This document shows positions 1 to 8,148 of a DNA stretch of 64,000 nt, piece after piece (the stretch's first letter is position 1; each line of letters starts with the position of its first letter). Made by a program: the position numbers and the translations under genes. The stretch lies in assembly GCF_004795895.1 (NCBI RefSeq), contig NZ_CP039250.1, positions 4,433,393-4,497,392 on the forward strand. Direction: 5' to 3'. The notes below the pieces were generated by a model, which was not told where the DNA came from, made no database searches, and was given only the letters and a program-made list of their open reading frames with translations. Source of the DNA: Sphingopyxis sp. PAMC25046. Lineage in GTDB: Bacteria; Pseudomonadota; Alphaproteobacteria; Sphingomonadales; Sphingomonadaceae.

Positions 1-420
1 GCGACGGAGAAGGCCGAAGTCAACGCCTACAAGGCGAACTGCCTCGACCCGGCGGCGATCGCCGACCTCAATCACCTGCAAGCGACGGTGTTGCTGACGC
101 CGATCGACCTCGGCGCGCCGCTGGTTTTCTGGACGCGGCACAGCCTCGTCGCGACGCCGCATCATCGCAACAGCCACGCGATGGCCGACACGATCCGCGC
201 CTTTGCCGGCGATCCGGCGAAGGCCCAGTCGCTGGTGCGGCGGCAGCAGGCGACGCTGGTCGTCTTTTGCCGCACCGCGAACGATTTCACCAAATATCGC
301 CTTGCTCGGAAGGATTCACTTGCCGCGCAGCTTTATGCGGAGACGCCGCCCGCCTGGCTCGAAGCGGTGTCGATCGCTTCGCGCGCCGGGCTGTCGGTGT
401 GGCGGGTGCGCCCCGAGTAA
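1..420 (+). CDS. C-terminal part of a probable polytopic membrane protein (5' end outside window)
   Basis: The reading frame is open from the first base of the window and ends at TAA 418-420, so about 139 C-terminal residues are seen. The fragment has no membrane span. It contains the stretches LLTPIDLGAPLVF and VATPHHRNSHAMADTIRAF, then a short beta-rich end (LVVFCRTAND). I recall this layout from the extracytoplasmic tails of large, uncharacterised, GT-C-like membrane proteins in sphingomonads and rhizobia. The membrane part and any catalytic residues would lie upstream of the window, so no function is assigned. The gene converges on msrB with 3 bp between stop codons. Confidence 0.55.
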   Translation, partial: ATEKAEVNAYKANCLDPAAIADLNHLQATVLLTPIDLGAPLVFWTRHSLVATPHHRNSHAMADTIRAFAGDPAKAQSLVRRQQATLVVFCRTANDFTKYRLARKDSLAAQLYAETPPAWLEAVSIASRAGLSVWRVRPE

Positions 421-423
421 AGA

Positions 424-909
424 TCAGGCGGCGCGGAAGGCGAGCGCCGCGCCGTTCATACAATAACGCTTGCCTGTCGGCTTCGGCCCGTCGTTGAAGA
501 CATGGCCGAGATGGCCGCCGCAGCGCCGGCAATGCACTTCGGTGCGCGCATAGCCGAGGTCGTAGTCGGTCGAGGTGCCGATCGCACCCCCCAGCGGCGC
601 CCAGAAGCTCGGCCAGCCGGTGCCGCTGTCGAACTTGGTCTTGCTCGAATAGAGCGGCAGCGCGCAGCCGGCGCAGACGAAGGTGCCGGCGCGCTTTTCC
701 TTGTCGAGCGGGCTGGTGAAGGCGCGCTCGGTCGCCGCTTCGCGCAGCACGCGATACTGAAGCGGCGACAGGCGCTTTTTCCACTCGGCGTCGCTGAGCT
801 GCCAACCGGCCTGCGCTTTCGGCCGCGCCGATTTGGCGAAGAGCATCGGCGCGCCGATGATGGCGCCGCCGAGCGCGAGTCCGCCGAGAAGGTAACGACG
901 TTCGATCAT
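424..909 (-). CDS. msrB: Peptide-methionine (R)-S-oxide reductase MsrB, exported or membrane-anchored form
   Basis: Reduces the R-diastereomer of methionine sulfoxide in oxidised proteins. The 161 residues hold the whole MsrB fold: zinc-binding pairs C79/C82 (CAGC) and C127/C130 (CRRC), the GTGWPSFW motif near 95-103, HLGHVFNDGP near 133-142, and the catalytic cysteine C150 in RYCMNGAAL (usual form RYCINSASL). The N-terminus carries twin arginines (ERRYLLGG) and a hydrophobic stretch to about residue 24, which suggests a Tat-type signal or an anchor and an extracytoplasmic repair role. No msrA lies beside it. Family call is secure; location is inference. Confidence 0.93.
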   Translation of the reverse strand: MIERRYLLGGLALGGAIIGAPMLFAKSARPKAQAGWQLSDAEWKKRLSPLQYRVLREAATERAFTSPLDKEKRAGTFVCAGCALPLYSSKTKFDSGTGWPSFWAPLGGAIGTSTDYDLGYARTEVHCRRCGGHLGHVFNDGPKPTGKRYCMNGAALAFRAA

Positions 910-952
910 GGCTTTGATACGTATGACGCCGCGGCAGGGTTACAAGCGCGCG

Positions 953-2188
953 TCAATATTTCGCGATTTGCACCGGCAGTGCGCGGAAGCCGTGGACGAA
1001 GCAGGCGTGGACGCGTTCGGGCTCGCCCGCGACCGTCACGCGCATCCGCCGCGCCGCCATTTCCTCGAGCAGGATGCGCAGTTGCAGTTCGGCGAGGCGC
1101 GCGCCGACGCAGCGGTGGACGCCGTAGCCGAAGGACAGGTGCCGCCGCGCATTCTCGCGGTCGAGCCGCAGCGCGTCGCCGTCGTCGAACACGCTCTCGT
1201 CGCGGTTCGCCGACAGATACCAGAGGATGAGCTTGTCGCCCTTTTTGATCTGATGCCCGAACAGGTCGGCATCGGCGAGCGCGGTGCGGCGCATATGCGC
1301 GAGTGGGGTCTGCCAGCGGATGATCTCGCTCACCGCATTGGGGATGAGCGCGGGATCGGCCTCGAGCTTCGCGCGCTCGTCGGGATATTTGTCGAGCCCA
1401 TAAGCGAGCCCCGACATGGTGTTGCGCGTCGTGTCGTTGCCGCCGACGATGAGGAGGACGAGATTCCCGATGAACTCATATTTGTCCATGTTGCGCATCG
1501 CTTCGCTGTGCAGCATCATCGACAGCAGGTCGGGCGTCGGTGGCTGACCCAGCTTTTCCATCCACAGTTTCTGGAAATAGACGAACGCTTCTTCGAGCAC
1601 CGCGCGGCGCTGTTCCTTGAGTTCGACCTTTTGCGCGAGCTCGACATCGCCCATCCAGTCGGACCATTCGGTCAATTTGCGCCGGTCCTCCCACGGGAAA
1701 TCGAAGAGCAGGGCGAGCATCTGCGTCGTCAGTTCCATCGACACGCGGTCGACCCAGTCGAACGTCTCGCCCCACGGCAGCCCGTCGAGCACCTCGCCGG
1801 TGCGGCGGCGGATATCGTCCGACAGCCGTGTCATTTCGGCGGGGGTGAAGGCGGGCGCGACGGTGCGGCGCTGCTCGGTGTGCTGCGGCCGGTCCATCGC
1901 GATGAACATCGGCAGGCGGAAATCCTCATCCTCGTCGCGTTCGAGGATCGTGATCCCGCCATATTCCCACGAGGAGCTGTAGATGTCGGGCAGCGCCTCG
2001 ACATGCTGGATCGCCTGATGGCTGGCGATATTCCAATAGGGGCCGTGGACGCTGTCCTCGCATTTGACGATGCCGCCCGCCTTGCGGATTTCGGCGAAAG
2101 GTTCCTGCCAGCGATCTTCGGAATAGATCGCCGCGGGGCTCATGTCGTAGCGGTCGGTGACGGGCTGGGGCGCGGCTGCAGTCGCCAT
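953..2188 (-). CDS. Cytochrome P450, CYP153-like
   Basis: Full-length 411-residue P450. The heme-binding loop is FGYGVHRCVGARLAE with the thiolate ligand near C360. The I-helix oxygen-activation motif is GGNDTTRN around 250, and EIIRWQTPLAHMRRTA near 290 covers the K-helix. Segments such as ELTTQMLALLFDFPWEDRR and IRWQTPLAHMRR are typical of the CYP153 group, soluble monooxygenases that hydroxylate terminal carbons of alkanes and fatty acids. There is no transmembrane anchor. CYP153 enzymes usually need a ferredoxin and a ferredoxin reductase; neither is encoded within several kb, so partners must come from elsewhere. Subfamily is by motif recall; the real substrate is unknown. Confidence 0.9.
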   Translation of the reverse strand: MATAAAPQPVTDRYDMSPAAIYSEDRWQEPFAEIRKAGGIVKCEDSVHGPYWNIASHQAIQHVEALPDIYSSSWEYGGITILERDEDEDFRLPMFIAMDRPQHTEQRRTVAPAFTPAEMTRLSDDIRRRTGEVLDGLPWGETFDWVDRVSMELTTQMLALLFDFPWEDRRKLTEWSDWMGDVELAQKVELKEQRRAVLEEAFVYFQKLWMEKLGQPPTPDLLSMMLHSEAMRNMDKYEFIGNLVLLIVGGNDTTRNTMSGLAYGLDKYPDERAKLEADPALIPNAVSEIIRWQTPLAHMRRTALADADLFGHQIKKGDKLILWYLSANRDESVFDDGDALRLDRENARRHLSFGYGVHRCVGARLAELQLRILLEEMAARRMRVTVAGEPERVHACFVHGFRALPVQIAKY

Positions 2189-2276
2189 CGGGCATCCTCC
2201 TCCTCAAAAGGGACTCGCCGCGACGCTTGCCGCCGTCGGCCAGATCAGTTGCAGGATGCCACTGTTTACAGCTTTG

Positions 2277-3566
2277 TCAACGAGGCTGGGACGAAGCGGC
2301 CTCTATGGCGGCCGCAGCCGCAGCGACAGCTTTTTTGCCGCGCCAGAATTTCCAGCCGCTGCCGCTGCTGAGCACGCCGGCGCGGAACAGGCGCACCGAA
2401 ATCCAGACGACGAGCGCGACCCACAGCGCCTGCCAGCCGAGCGCGAGCAGGTGGATCGCCTTCGCATCGTCGGTCGCGGCGCGCGCCGCCATCGCGAGCG
2501 GCGAGGAGAAGGGAAATATCTGAGCGAAACGGGCGAGGCCGCTGTCGGGTGCGCTCGCGGCGGCAGCGCACAGGCTGAACATGCCGACCTGGAAGATGGT
2601 GATCGGCAGGCTGAGCATCTGAATCTCGCGCACCGTCGCCGCCTGCGCGCCGACGCCGAGGAAGACGGCGCCGAGCAGCAGGAAGGCCATCACGAAATAG
2701 ATGAAGCCGATGCCGAGGAAGAAGGGCCAGCCGGTCGCGGGCGTCGCGGCGAGCGCGGTCGCCGCCTTGCCCGCCTTGCCTGCGGCGGCGATCGCCGCGG
2801 GGTCCATCTGGGTCGCGGCGATCAGTCCGCCGCCGAACGCGAGTGCCATCCAGAAGGCGATGAACAGCACCGCGACGCCGAGGAAGCCGAGCAGTTTGCC
2901 GAGAAAGACGCTTTCGAGCGGCACCGCGGCGGCGAGGATCTCTATGACCTTGTTGCCCTTTTCCTCGGCGAGCGAGCTGACGGTCTGGCCCGCGAGGAGC
3001 AGGGTCAGAAGGAAGATGACGAACACCGCGCCGAAACCGAGCGACTGTTGCACCGCGATGCTCGTGCCGCCGCTCGCCAGGCTTTCGAAGCGCGGGTTCA
3101 CCGGCGGCAGGTCGCCGGCTGCCTCGGCGCGCCGCACCTCGCCCGCGAGCAGGGCGAGATAGCGTCCCGAGCCGCTGCCCTCCTCGCGCTCGACGATGCG
3201 CGGCGCCGCGAGGTTGCCGCTCATCACCGCATAGGTGTCGCTGCCCTTTTCGCGCGCGATCGCGACGGGGTCGGCGGCGGGACCGGCGACGCGCAGTTCG
3301 AGCAACGCGGGCTCGCGCGGCATTACGGCGCGCAGCCGCGTGTCGGCGGCGCGCAGCGCTTCGATCTGGGCGGGGTCGGCGACCGCGACGATGCGGCCCT
3401 TGTCGCGCGCGCTGTCGGCGAGCTGCGACGCGCCGACGCCGCCCGCAAGCCCCATGCCGACCATGAACAGCGGCGCGAGCAGGAAGAGGAGGAAGGTCGG
3501 CGTCGCGACGATCGCGAGAAAGTCGCGCCGCGCAACTACGAACATATTGCGGATGAAGGGGGTCAT
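2277..3566 (-). CDS. ABC-2 type transporter permease (NatB-like)
   Basis: 429-residue membrane protein of the ABC2_membrane_3 type. One membrane span near residues 15-40 (FLAIVATPTFLLFLLAP) is followed by a large extracytoplasmic domain to about 170, then five or six spans in the C-terminal half. The start ATG at 3566 overlaps the stop of the ATPase gene by 4 bp (ATGA), which fixes the start and implies translational coupling. The C-terminus is an alanine-rich tail (KKAVAAAAAAIEAA). Homologues are NatB/YhaP-like exporters of ions, antibiotics or lipids; the substrate cannot be read from the sequence. Confidence 0.88.
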   Translation of the reverse strand: MTPFIRNMFVVARRDFLAIVATPTFLLFLLAPLFMVGMGLAGGVGASQLADSARDKGRIVAVADPAQIEALRAADTRLRAVMPREPALLELRVAGPAADPVAIAREKGSDTYAVMSGNLAAPRIVEREEGSGSGRYLALLAGEVRRAEAAGDLPPVNPRFESLASGGTSIAVQQSLGFGAVFVIFLLTLLLAGQTVSSLAEEKGNKVIEILAAAVPLESVFLGKLLGFLGVAVLFIAFWMALAFGGGLIAATQMDPAAIAAAGKAGKAATALAATPATGWPFFLGIGFIYFVMAFLLLGAVFLGVGAQAATVREIQMLSLPITIFQVGMFSLCAAAASAPDSGLARFAQIFPFSSPLAMAARAATDDAKAIHLLALGWQALWVALVVWISVRLFRAGVLSSGSGWKFWRGKKAVAAAAAAIEAASSQPR

Positions 3567-4543
3567 GCGCTCGCCTCCTCGATGGCATCTTCGGCGGCGT
3601 CGGCGTCGAAACCCGCGTCGACCTGACGGACGATATGGACGAAGGCGTCGTGGAGCGCCGGGCGGCTGATCGACAGGCCGGTGACGCCATGGCCGCTCGC
3701 GGTGATTTGGGCGAGCAAAGGTTCGACGCCGCCATCCTCGATCGCGAAATGCCACGCGTCGCCGCGCCGTTCGGCGCCGGCGGGCAGGGTCGCGGCGACC
3801 GCGGCGGGATCGCCGGCATCGCGCGGGGTGTAGCGCACCTGCATCGGGAGCAGCGCGCGCGCTTCGTCGACCGTTCCCTCGAATCGCCGCGCCGAGCGCG
3901 CGATGATCGCGATGCGGTCGCAAAGGCGCTCGGCGTGCGCCATCACATGCGTCGAGAAGAGGATCGTCGCGCCGCGCGCCTGTTCGCGCCGGACGAGCGT
4001 TTCGAGCCGTTCCTGGTTGACGGGGTCGAGTCCCGAAAAAGGCTCGTCGAGCACGATGAGGTCGGGGGCGTGGACGATCGAGCCGATGAGCTGGACCATC
4101 TGCGCCATGCCCTTCGACATCTTGCGGATCTTCGAATCGATCACGCGTTCGAGGCCGAGTTCGGTCATGAAGGTCGCGGCGCGGCGGCGCCCTTCGGACC
4201 AGTCGAGCCCGCGCAGCGCGCCCATGAAGGCGATCGCCTCGCGCGCCTTCATGCCCGGGTACAGCCCGCGCTCTTCGGGCAGATAGCCGATGCGGTGGCG
4301 CACCGATTGCGGCCGGTGCCCGCCGAGCAGCCGGCTCGTCCCCTCGTCGGGGTCGATGATGCCGAGCGTCATCCTGAGACTCGTCGTCTTGCCCGCGCCG
4401 TTGGGACCGAGCACGCCATAGATGCTGCCCGCCGGCACGCTGAGGCTGACATGGTCGACCGCCTTGTAATCGCCGAAATATTTGGTGAGGCCGTCCGCCT
4501 CGACGCTGAAATCGTTCAAATGCCGGTCCCCAATCATTCCCAT
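3563..4543 (-). CDS. ABC transporter ATP-binding protein (NatA-like)
   Basis: Energises the permease encoded downstream, with which it overlaps by 4 bp. Of the 326 residues, the first 230 or so form a nucleotide-binding domain: Walker A GPNGAGKT near 47-54, a signature motif degenerated to MSKGMAQ instead of LSGGQ, Walker B LIVLDEPFSGLDP, and the switch histidine in FSTHVMAH. SKGM-type signatures are usual in NatA/YhaQ exporters. The C-terminal 90 residues are an accessory domain common in this group. The start at 4543 is 43 bp from the divergent queG start, so the two share a short promoter region. Confidence 0.9.
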   Translation of the reverse strand: MGMIGDRHLNDFSVEADGLTKYFGDYKAVDHVSLSVPAGSIYGVLGPNGAGKTTSLRMTLGIIDPDEGTSRLLGGHRPQSVRHRIGYLPEERGLYPGMKAREAIAFMGALRGLDWSEGRRRAATFMTELGLERVIDSKIRKMSKGMAQMVQLIGSIVHAPDLIVLDEPFSGLDPVNQERLETLVRREQARGATILFSTHVMAHAERLCDRIAIIARSARRFEGTVDEARALLPMQVRYTPRDAGDPAAVAATLPAGAERRGDAWHFAIEDGGVEPLLAQITASGHGVTGLSISRPALHDAFVHIVRQVDAGFDADAAEDAIEEASA

Positions 4544-4586
4544 ACCAGGCTATGGCACGGCGAGGCGGCTCGCGTATAGAGCGCCA

Positions 4587-5639
4587 ATGGTTGCCGAAGC
4601 CTTGCCTTCGCTGGAACAACGCCTTGAAGCGGTCGCGCGCGAACATGGGTTCGCGGCGTTCGGGATCGCGCGCGCCGACGCGGCGCCGCAGACCGCCGCG
4701 CGGTTGAACCAATGGCTCGCCGAGGGGCGCCACGGCGACATGATCTGGATGGAAAGCCGCGCCGAACAGCGCGGATCGCCCAAGGGGCTGTGGCCCGAGG
4801 TCCAATCGGTGATCGCGCTTGGCATGAGCTATGCCCCCGCGCTCGATCCGCTCGCGCTGGCGGCGCATTCGGGGCGCGGGCGGATTTCGGTCTATGCGCA
4901 GGGCGGCGACTATCATGACGTCGTCAAAAAGGCGCTGAAGGCCGTCGCGCGCTGGCTTGTCGGCGAGGCGAAGGGCGCCGAGGTCAAGGTGTTCGTCGAC
5001 ACCGCGCCGGTGATGGAAAAGCCGCTGTCGGAAGCGGCGGGGCTCGGCTGGCAGGGCAAGCACACCAATCTCGTCAGCCGCGAGCATGGCAGCTGGCTGT
5101 TTCTGGGCGCGATCTATACGACGCTCGACCTGGTGCAGTCGGTGCCGGGGCGCGATACGTGCGGCAGCTGTGCGGCGTGCCAGGATGCGTGCCCGACCGA
5201 CGCCTTTCCCGCGCCGTACCGGCTCGATGCGCGGCGCTGTATCTCCTACCTGACGATCGAGCATAATGGTCCGATCCCGGTCGCGCTGCGGCGCGGGATC
5301 GGCAACCGCATCTATGGCTGCGACGATTGTCTTGCCGCCTGCCCGTGGAACAAGTTCGCCGACACCGCGCACAGGCACAGGGCTTTCCTGCCGCGCGCCG
5401 AACTGGCGGCGCCGTCGATCGGCGACCTGCTCGACCTCGACGATGAAGGATTCCGGCAGGTCTTCGCGGGGTCGCCGATCAAGCGGATCGGGCGCGGACG
5501 GATGGTGCGCAACGCGGCGATCGCCGCGGGGAACAGCGGCGATGGGCACTTCGTGCCCGCACTCGAACGGCTGGCGAAGGACGAATCGCCGATGGTCGCC
5601 GATGCGGCCTTATGGGCGCTTCACGAACTGGCGTCGTGA
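4587..5639 (+). CDS. queG: Epoxyqueuosine reductase QueG
   Basis: Cobalamin- and iron-sulfur-dependent enzyme that reduces epoxyqueuosine in tRNA to queuosine, the last step of the pathway. The 350-residue protein has the N-terminal DUF1730 region with FVDTAPVMEKPLSE (conserved Asp near 137), then two [4Fe-4S] motifs: CGSCAACQDACP near 192 and CDDCLAACPWN near 245. A HEAT-like C-terminal tail carries RNAAIAAGNSG. The start is placed at ATG 4587 (MVAEALPSL), because the frame upstream runs into the divergent ABC gene and lacks family similarity. Confidence 0.95.
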   Translation: MVAEALPSLEQRLEAVAREHGFAAFGIARADAAPQTAARLNQWLAEGRHGDMIWMESRAEQRGSPKGLWPEVQSVIALGMSYAPALDPLALAAHSGRGRISVYAQGGDYHDVVKKALKAVARWLVGEAKGAEVKVFVDTAPVMEKPLSEAAGLGWQGKHTNLVSREHGSWLFLGAIYTTLDLVQSVPGRDTCGSCAACQDACPTDAFPAPYRLDARRCISYLTIEHNGPIPVALRRGIGNRIYGCDDCLAACPWNKFADTAHRHRAFLPRAELAAPSIGDLLDLDDEGFRQVFAGSPIKRIGRGRMVRNAAIAAGNSGDGHFVPALERLAKDESPMVADAALWALHELAS

Positions 5640-5670
5640 CGTCGTTGATTGGTGCCGCTCAACACAGATC

Positions 5671-6045
5671 CTAGCGCCGCAGCGCCTGCGCGCAGCTATC
5701 GACCTCGGCGTTGCGGCCGTCGGGGGTGCGCGCGTCGACATGCGTCGCGACCGGATCGGCGCCGGCGCGCGGGGCATAGAAATAGACGTCGAGGATGCAG
5801 TTCGAGCCGGCGTACTGGATCTTGCGGCCCGCGCCTTCGGTGACGTCGAGCCGCGGCTTGCCGAACATGCGGCCGATCGCGTCGGCGCTGTTCCCGATCA
5901 GCGCATTATTCTGCACCGGTCGCACCACGGTCGGCGGCGGCGCGGTGGTTCGCGGCGGGGTCGCGCGCGGAATCGCGGGACCGGCGCAGGCGCCGAGGGT
6001 CAGGCCGAGCATGGCTACGGCGCCGAGGCGGCGGTTATCGATCAT
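5671..6045 (-). CDS. Small lipoprotein, unknown function
   Basis: 124 residues with a lipoprotein signal: a short N-terminus, hydrophobic core LGAVAMLGLTLG, and lipobox LGAC with the acylated cysteine near residue 20. A proline/threonine-rich linker follows. The mature part includes IGNSADAIGRMFGKPRLDVTEG and ends with a conserved-looking cysteine (VDSCAQALRR); a second cysteine lies in GSNCILDVYFY, so one disulfide is possible. The pattern recalls small SmpA/OmlA-like outer-membrane lipoproteins that sense or brace the envelope, but the match is weak. Its ATG overlaps the stop of the EI24-family gene by 4 bp, so the two are probably co-translated. Confidence 0.8.
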   Translation of the reverse strand: MIDNRRLGAVAMLGLTLGACAGPAIPRATPPRTTAPPPTVVRPVQNNALIGNSADAIGRMFGKPRLDVTEGAGRKIQYAGSNCILDVYFYAPRAGADPVATHVDARTPDGRNAEVDSCAQALRR

Positions 6046-6725
6046 ATTTCGGGGTCCCCCTTGCCGAGATGCAGCATGTGCACGGCCATAGCGGCGCTCA
6101 ATATCGGCGCCAACAAATTGGCGACGGGCACCACGAAGCTTGCGGCGGACAGCAGCCCGAGCGACCAGCGCGCCGGCCGGTCGAAGCGCGAGCGGTCCGG
6201 GTGGCGCGCGAGCACCATCGCCTCGAGATCGCGGCCGAGCAGCAGCGCGTTGACGAAGAGCGCGAAGACCGGCGTTCCGATCCCCGTCGCGAGCAGCAGG
6301 ATATAGACGGGGAGTGCGAGCAGATTGCCGCCGATCAGGCGGACGAGCGAGGCGAGCGCGAGGCGGATATTCTGCCGCCAGCCGACGTCGACCGCGCGCG
6401 CCGCCGCGGCGGGATAATGGCGTCCCTCGACACCGGCGACGATGCCGTCGGCGAAGAGGCCGATGACGACGATTGCGACCGCGCGAAAGAGCAGCCAGCT
6501 TCCGGCAATGATCAGGAGGATGATCAGCACGCCCGCCATGTCGAGCTGCGCGCCGTCGAGCCACTTCCAGTGCGCGAGCGCCCAGCGCGCGCCGAAGAAG
6601 ATCGCCGAGCCCGATGCGACGAGGAGCAGGAGCGTGAGTGCGAGGCTTTGCGCGAGGACGCGGAGTACGCGCGGGTGAGGCAGGTCTCGCAGCGCGAGCA
6701 GGAAAGCGTGGGCGGCGCGGGCCAT
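6042..6725 (-). CDS. EI24-domain (CysZ-like) integral membrane protein
   Basis: 227 residues with about five or six hydrophobic spans (for example VLAQSLALTLLLLVASGSA and VLIILLIIAGSWLLF). The order of spans, the DLEAMVLARHP segment and the C-terminal LLAPILSAAMAVHMLH end match the EI24/CysZ family. CysZ is a sulfate transporter in enterobacteria, but most alphaproteobacterial members are uncharacterised, so sulfate transport is not claimed. The start at 6725 (MARAAHAFLLAL) is preferred over further upstream codons, which lack family character and run toward the kinase gene. It leads a two-gene unit with the lipoprotein gene. Confidence 0.82.
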   Translation of the reverse strand: MARAAHAFLLALRDLPHPRVLRVLAQSLALTLLLLVASGSAIFFGARWALAHWKWLDGAQLDMAGVLIILLIIAGSWLLFRAVAIVVIGLFADGIVAGVEGRHYPAAAARAVDVGWRQNIRLALASLVRLIGGNLLALPVYILLLATGIGTPVFALFVNALLLGRDLEAMVLARHPDRSRFDRPARWSLGLLSAASFVVPVANLLAPILSAAMAVHMLHLGKGDPEI

Positions 6726-6834
6726 GGTGCGGGAATGTGCGGCGCCGCGCCGCGCGTCAAGCGCCCGCGCTTGCGTTGGCGCGCCGTCGTCCCTAAAGCG
6801 CGCGCAGCTTTTTCCCACCAGCACAGGATTTTCC

Positions 6835-7833
6835 ATGGCCTCCACCGCCCGTTTCGACGTCGTCGCCATCGGCAATGCGATCGTCGACGTTCTTGCCCGC
6901 GCCGACGATGCGCTGATCACCGCCGAAGGCCTGACCAAGGGGTCGATGCGGCTGATCGACGCCGAAGAGGCCGAGCGGCTCTATGCGGCGATGGGCCCGG
7001 CGGTCGAAGTGTCGGGCGGCAGCGCGGCGAACACCCTCGCGGGCATGGCGGCGCTCGGCGAACGCTGCGCCTTCATCGGGCAGGTCGCCGACGACCAGCT
7101 CGGCCATGTCTTCACGCACGATCTGCGCGCTTTGGGCGTCGCTTATGAAACTCCGGCGCTCAAGGAGGGCGCGCCGACCGCGCGCTGCCTGATCCTCGTC
7201 ACCCCCGACGGCCAGCGCACGATGAACACCTTTCTGGGCGCGAGCCACCTGCTCGATAGGGCGATGATCGACGAGGAGTGGATCGCCGATTCCGAAATCC
7301 TCTATCTCGAAGGCTATTTGTGGGATCCCGAACTGTCGCGCGCGGCGATGCGGCGCGCGATCGATGTGTCGCGCGCGGCGGGGCGCAAGGTCGCCTTCAC
7401 GCTTTCGGACGCCTTCATCATCGACCGCCACGGCGCCGATTTCCGTAATCTGATCGGCGAAGGGCTTTTCGACATCCTCTTCGCGAACGAGGTCGAAATC
7501 CAGGCGCTGGCCGAGACCGACGATTTCGAAGCCGCGGTCGCTAAGATCGCGCCGCAGGTGCCGCTGCTCGTCGTCACGCGCGGCGCGCACGGCGCGATCG
7601 CGTTGCAGGGTGGCGAGCGCACCGAGGTCGGCGCCGAGCCGATCGACCAGGTCGTCGACACCACCGGCGCCGGCGACCTGTTTGCCTCAGGTTTCCTTGC
7701 GGGCCTGGCGGAAGGTCGGTCGATGCGCGATTGCCTGACGATGGGCGCGGTGTGTGCGCGCGAGATCATCGCGCAGGTCGGCCCGCGCGCGCAGACCGAC
7801 CTCAAGGCGAAGGTCGCGGCGCGGCTGGGGTAG
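6835..7833 (+). CDS. PfkB-family carbohydrate kinase, probable adenosine kinase
   Basis: 332-residue ribokinase-fold protein. The N-terminus FDVVAIGNAIVDVLARADD and the GGSAANTLAGMAALG loop near 63-77 form the substrate pocket. The C-terminal PfkB signature DTTGAGDLFASGF near 275-287 provides the anion hole and the catalytic Asp (GAGD). N-termini of this kind are found in the alphaproteobacterial proteins usually annotated as adenosine kinase, which phosphorylate adenosine to AMP in purine salvage; ribokinase-like activity on another sugar cannot be excluded. ATG 6835 follows a purine-rich stretch (acaggatt). The gene stands alone. Confidence 0.87.
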   Translation: MASTARFDVVAIGNAIVDVLARADDALITAEGLTKGSMRLIDAEEAERLYAAMGPAVEVSGGSAANTLAGMAALGERCAFIGQVADDQLGHVFTHDLRALGVAYETPALKEGAPTARCLILVTPDGQRTMNTFLGASHLLDRAMIDEEWIADSEILYLEGYLWDPELSRAAMRRAIDVSRAAGRKVAFTLSDAFIIDRHGADFRNLIGEGLFDILFANEVEIQALAETDDFEAAVAKIAPQVPLLVVTRGAHGAIALQGGERTEVGAEPIDQVVDTTGAGDLFASGFLAGLAEGRSMRDCLTMGAVCAREIIAQVGPRAQTDLKAKVAARLG

Positions 7834-7887
7834 GAACCTTCGCGCGGGTCCGGGCGTCCTATGCGGCATCAAGCAGAGGAGGTCCAC

Positions 7888-8145
7888 ATGGCCGACGAAA
7901 TCCACACGACGCGCGATCCCGACGGGACGACGCACACCACCACGGTTATCGACCGCGAACCGCGCCGCGGCGGGGGGATCGGCATCGGGCTGATCCTGCT
8001 CGTCGCGATCCTGGTCGCGGCCTTTTTCGCTTATCAGTTCCTTGCGAGCGAGCAGGCCGAGAGCGGCGCGATCAGCGAAGCCGCACAGCAGGTCGGCGAC
8101 GCCGCGCAGGATGTCGGCGACGCGGCGCAGAAGGCGGTCGATTAG
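7888..8145 (+). CDS. Small single-span membrane protein, unknown
   Basis: 85 residues preceded by a perfect AGGAGG at 7877-7882, which fixes the start at 7888. The N-terminal 34 residues are charged and cytoplasmic in character (MADEIHTTRDPDGTTHTTTV), followed by a glycine run and one span (IGLILLVAILVAAFFAYQF). A C-terminal amphipathic repeat of QQVGDAAQDVGDAAQKAVD type resembles the heptad-like tails of small envelope or stress proteins. The strong ribosome binding site suggests high translation. No recognised family; it may be co-transcribed with the upstream kinase gene 54 bp away. Confidence 0.8.
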   Translation: MADEIHTTRDPDGTTHTTTVIDREPRRGGGIGIGLILLVAILVAAFFAYQFLASEQAESGAISEAAQQVGDAAQDVGDAAQKAVD

Positions 8146-8148
8146 ACC

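Noticed and set aside
908..2371. Long plus-strand open frame opposite the P450 gene
   Set aside because: It is an antisense shadow of a clear P450; the protein is rich in His, Arg and Asp with no domain. High GC keeps such frames open.
2157..3626. 489-codon plus-strand frame opposite the ABC permease
   Set aside because: Arg/Glu-rich shadow of a well-supported membrane-protein gene; no family similarity.
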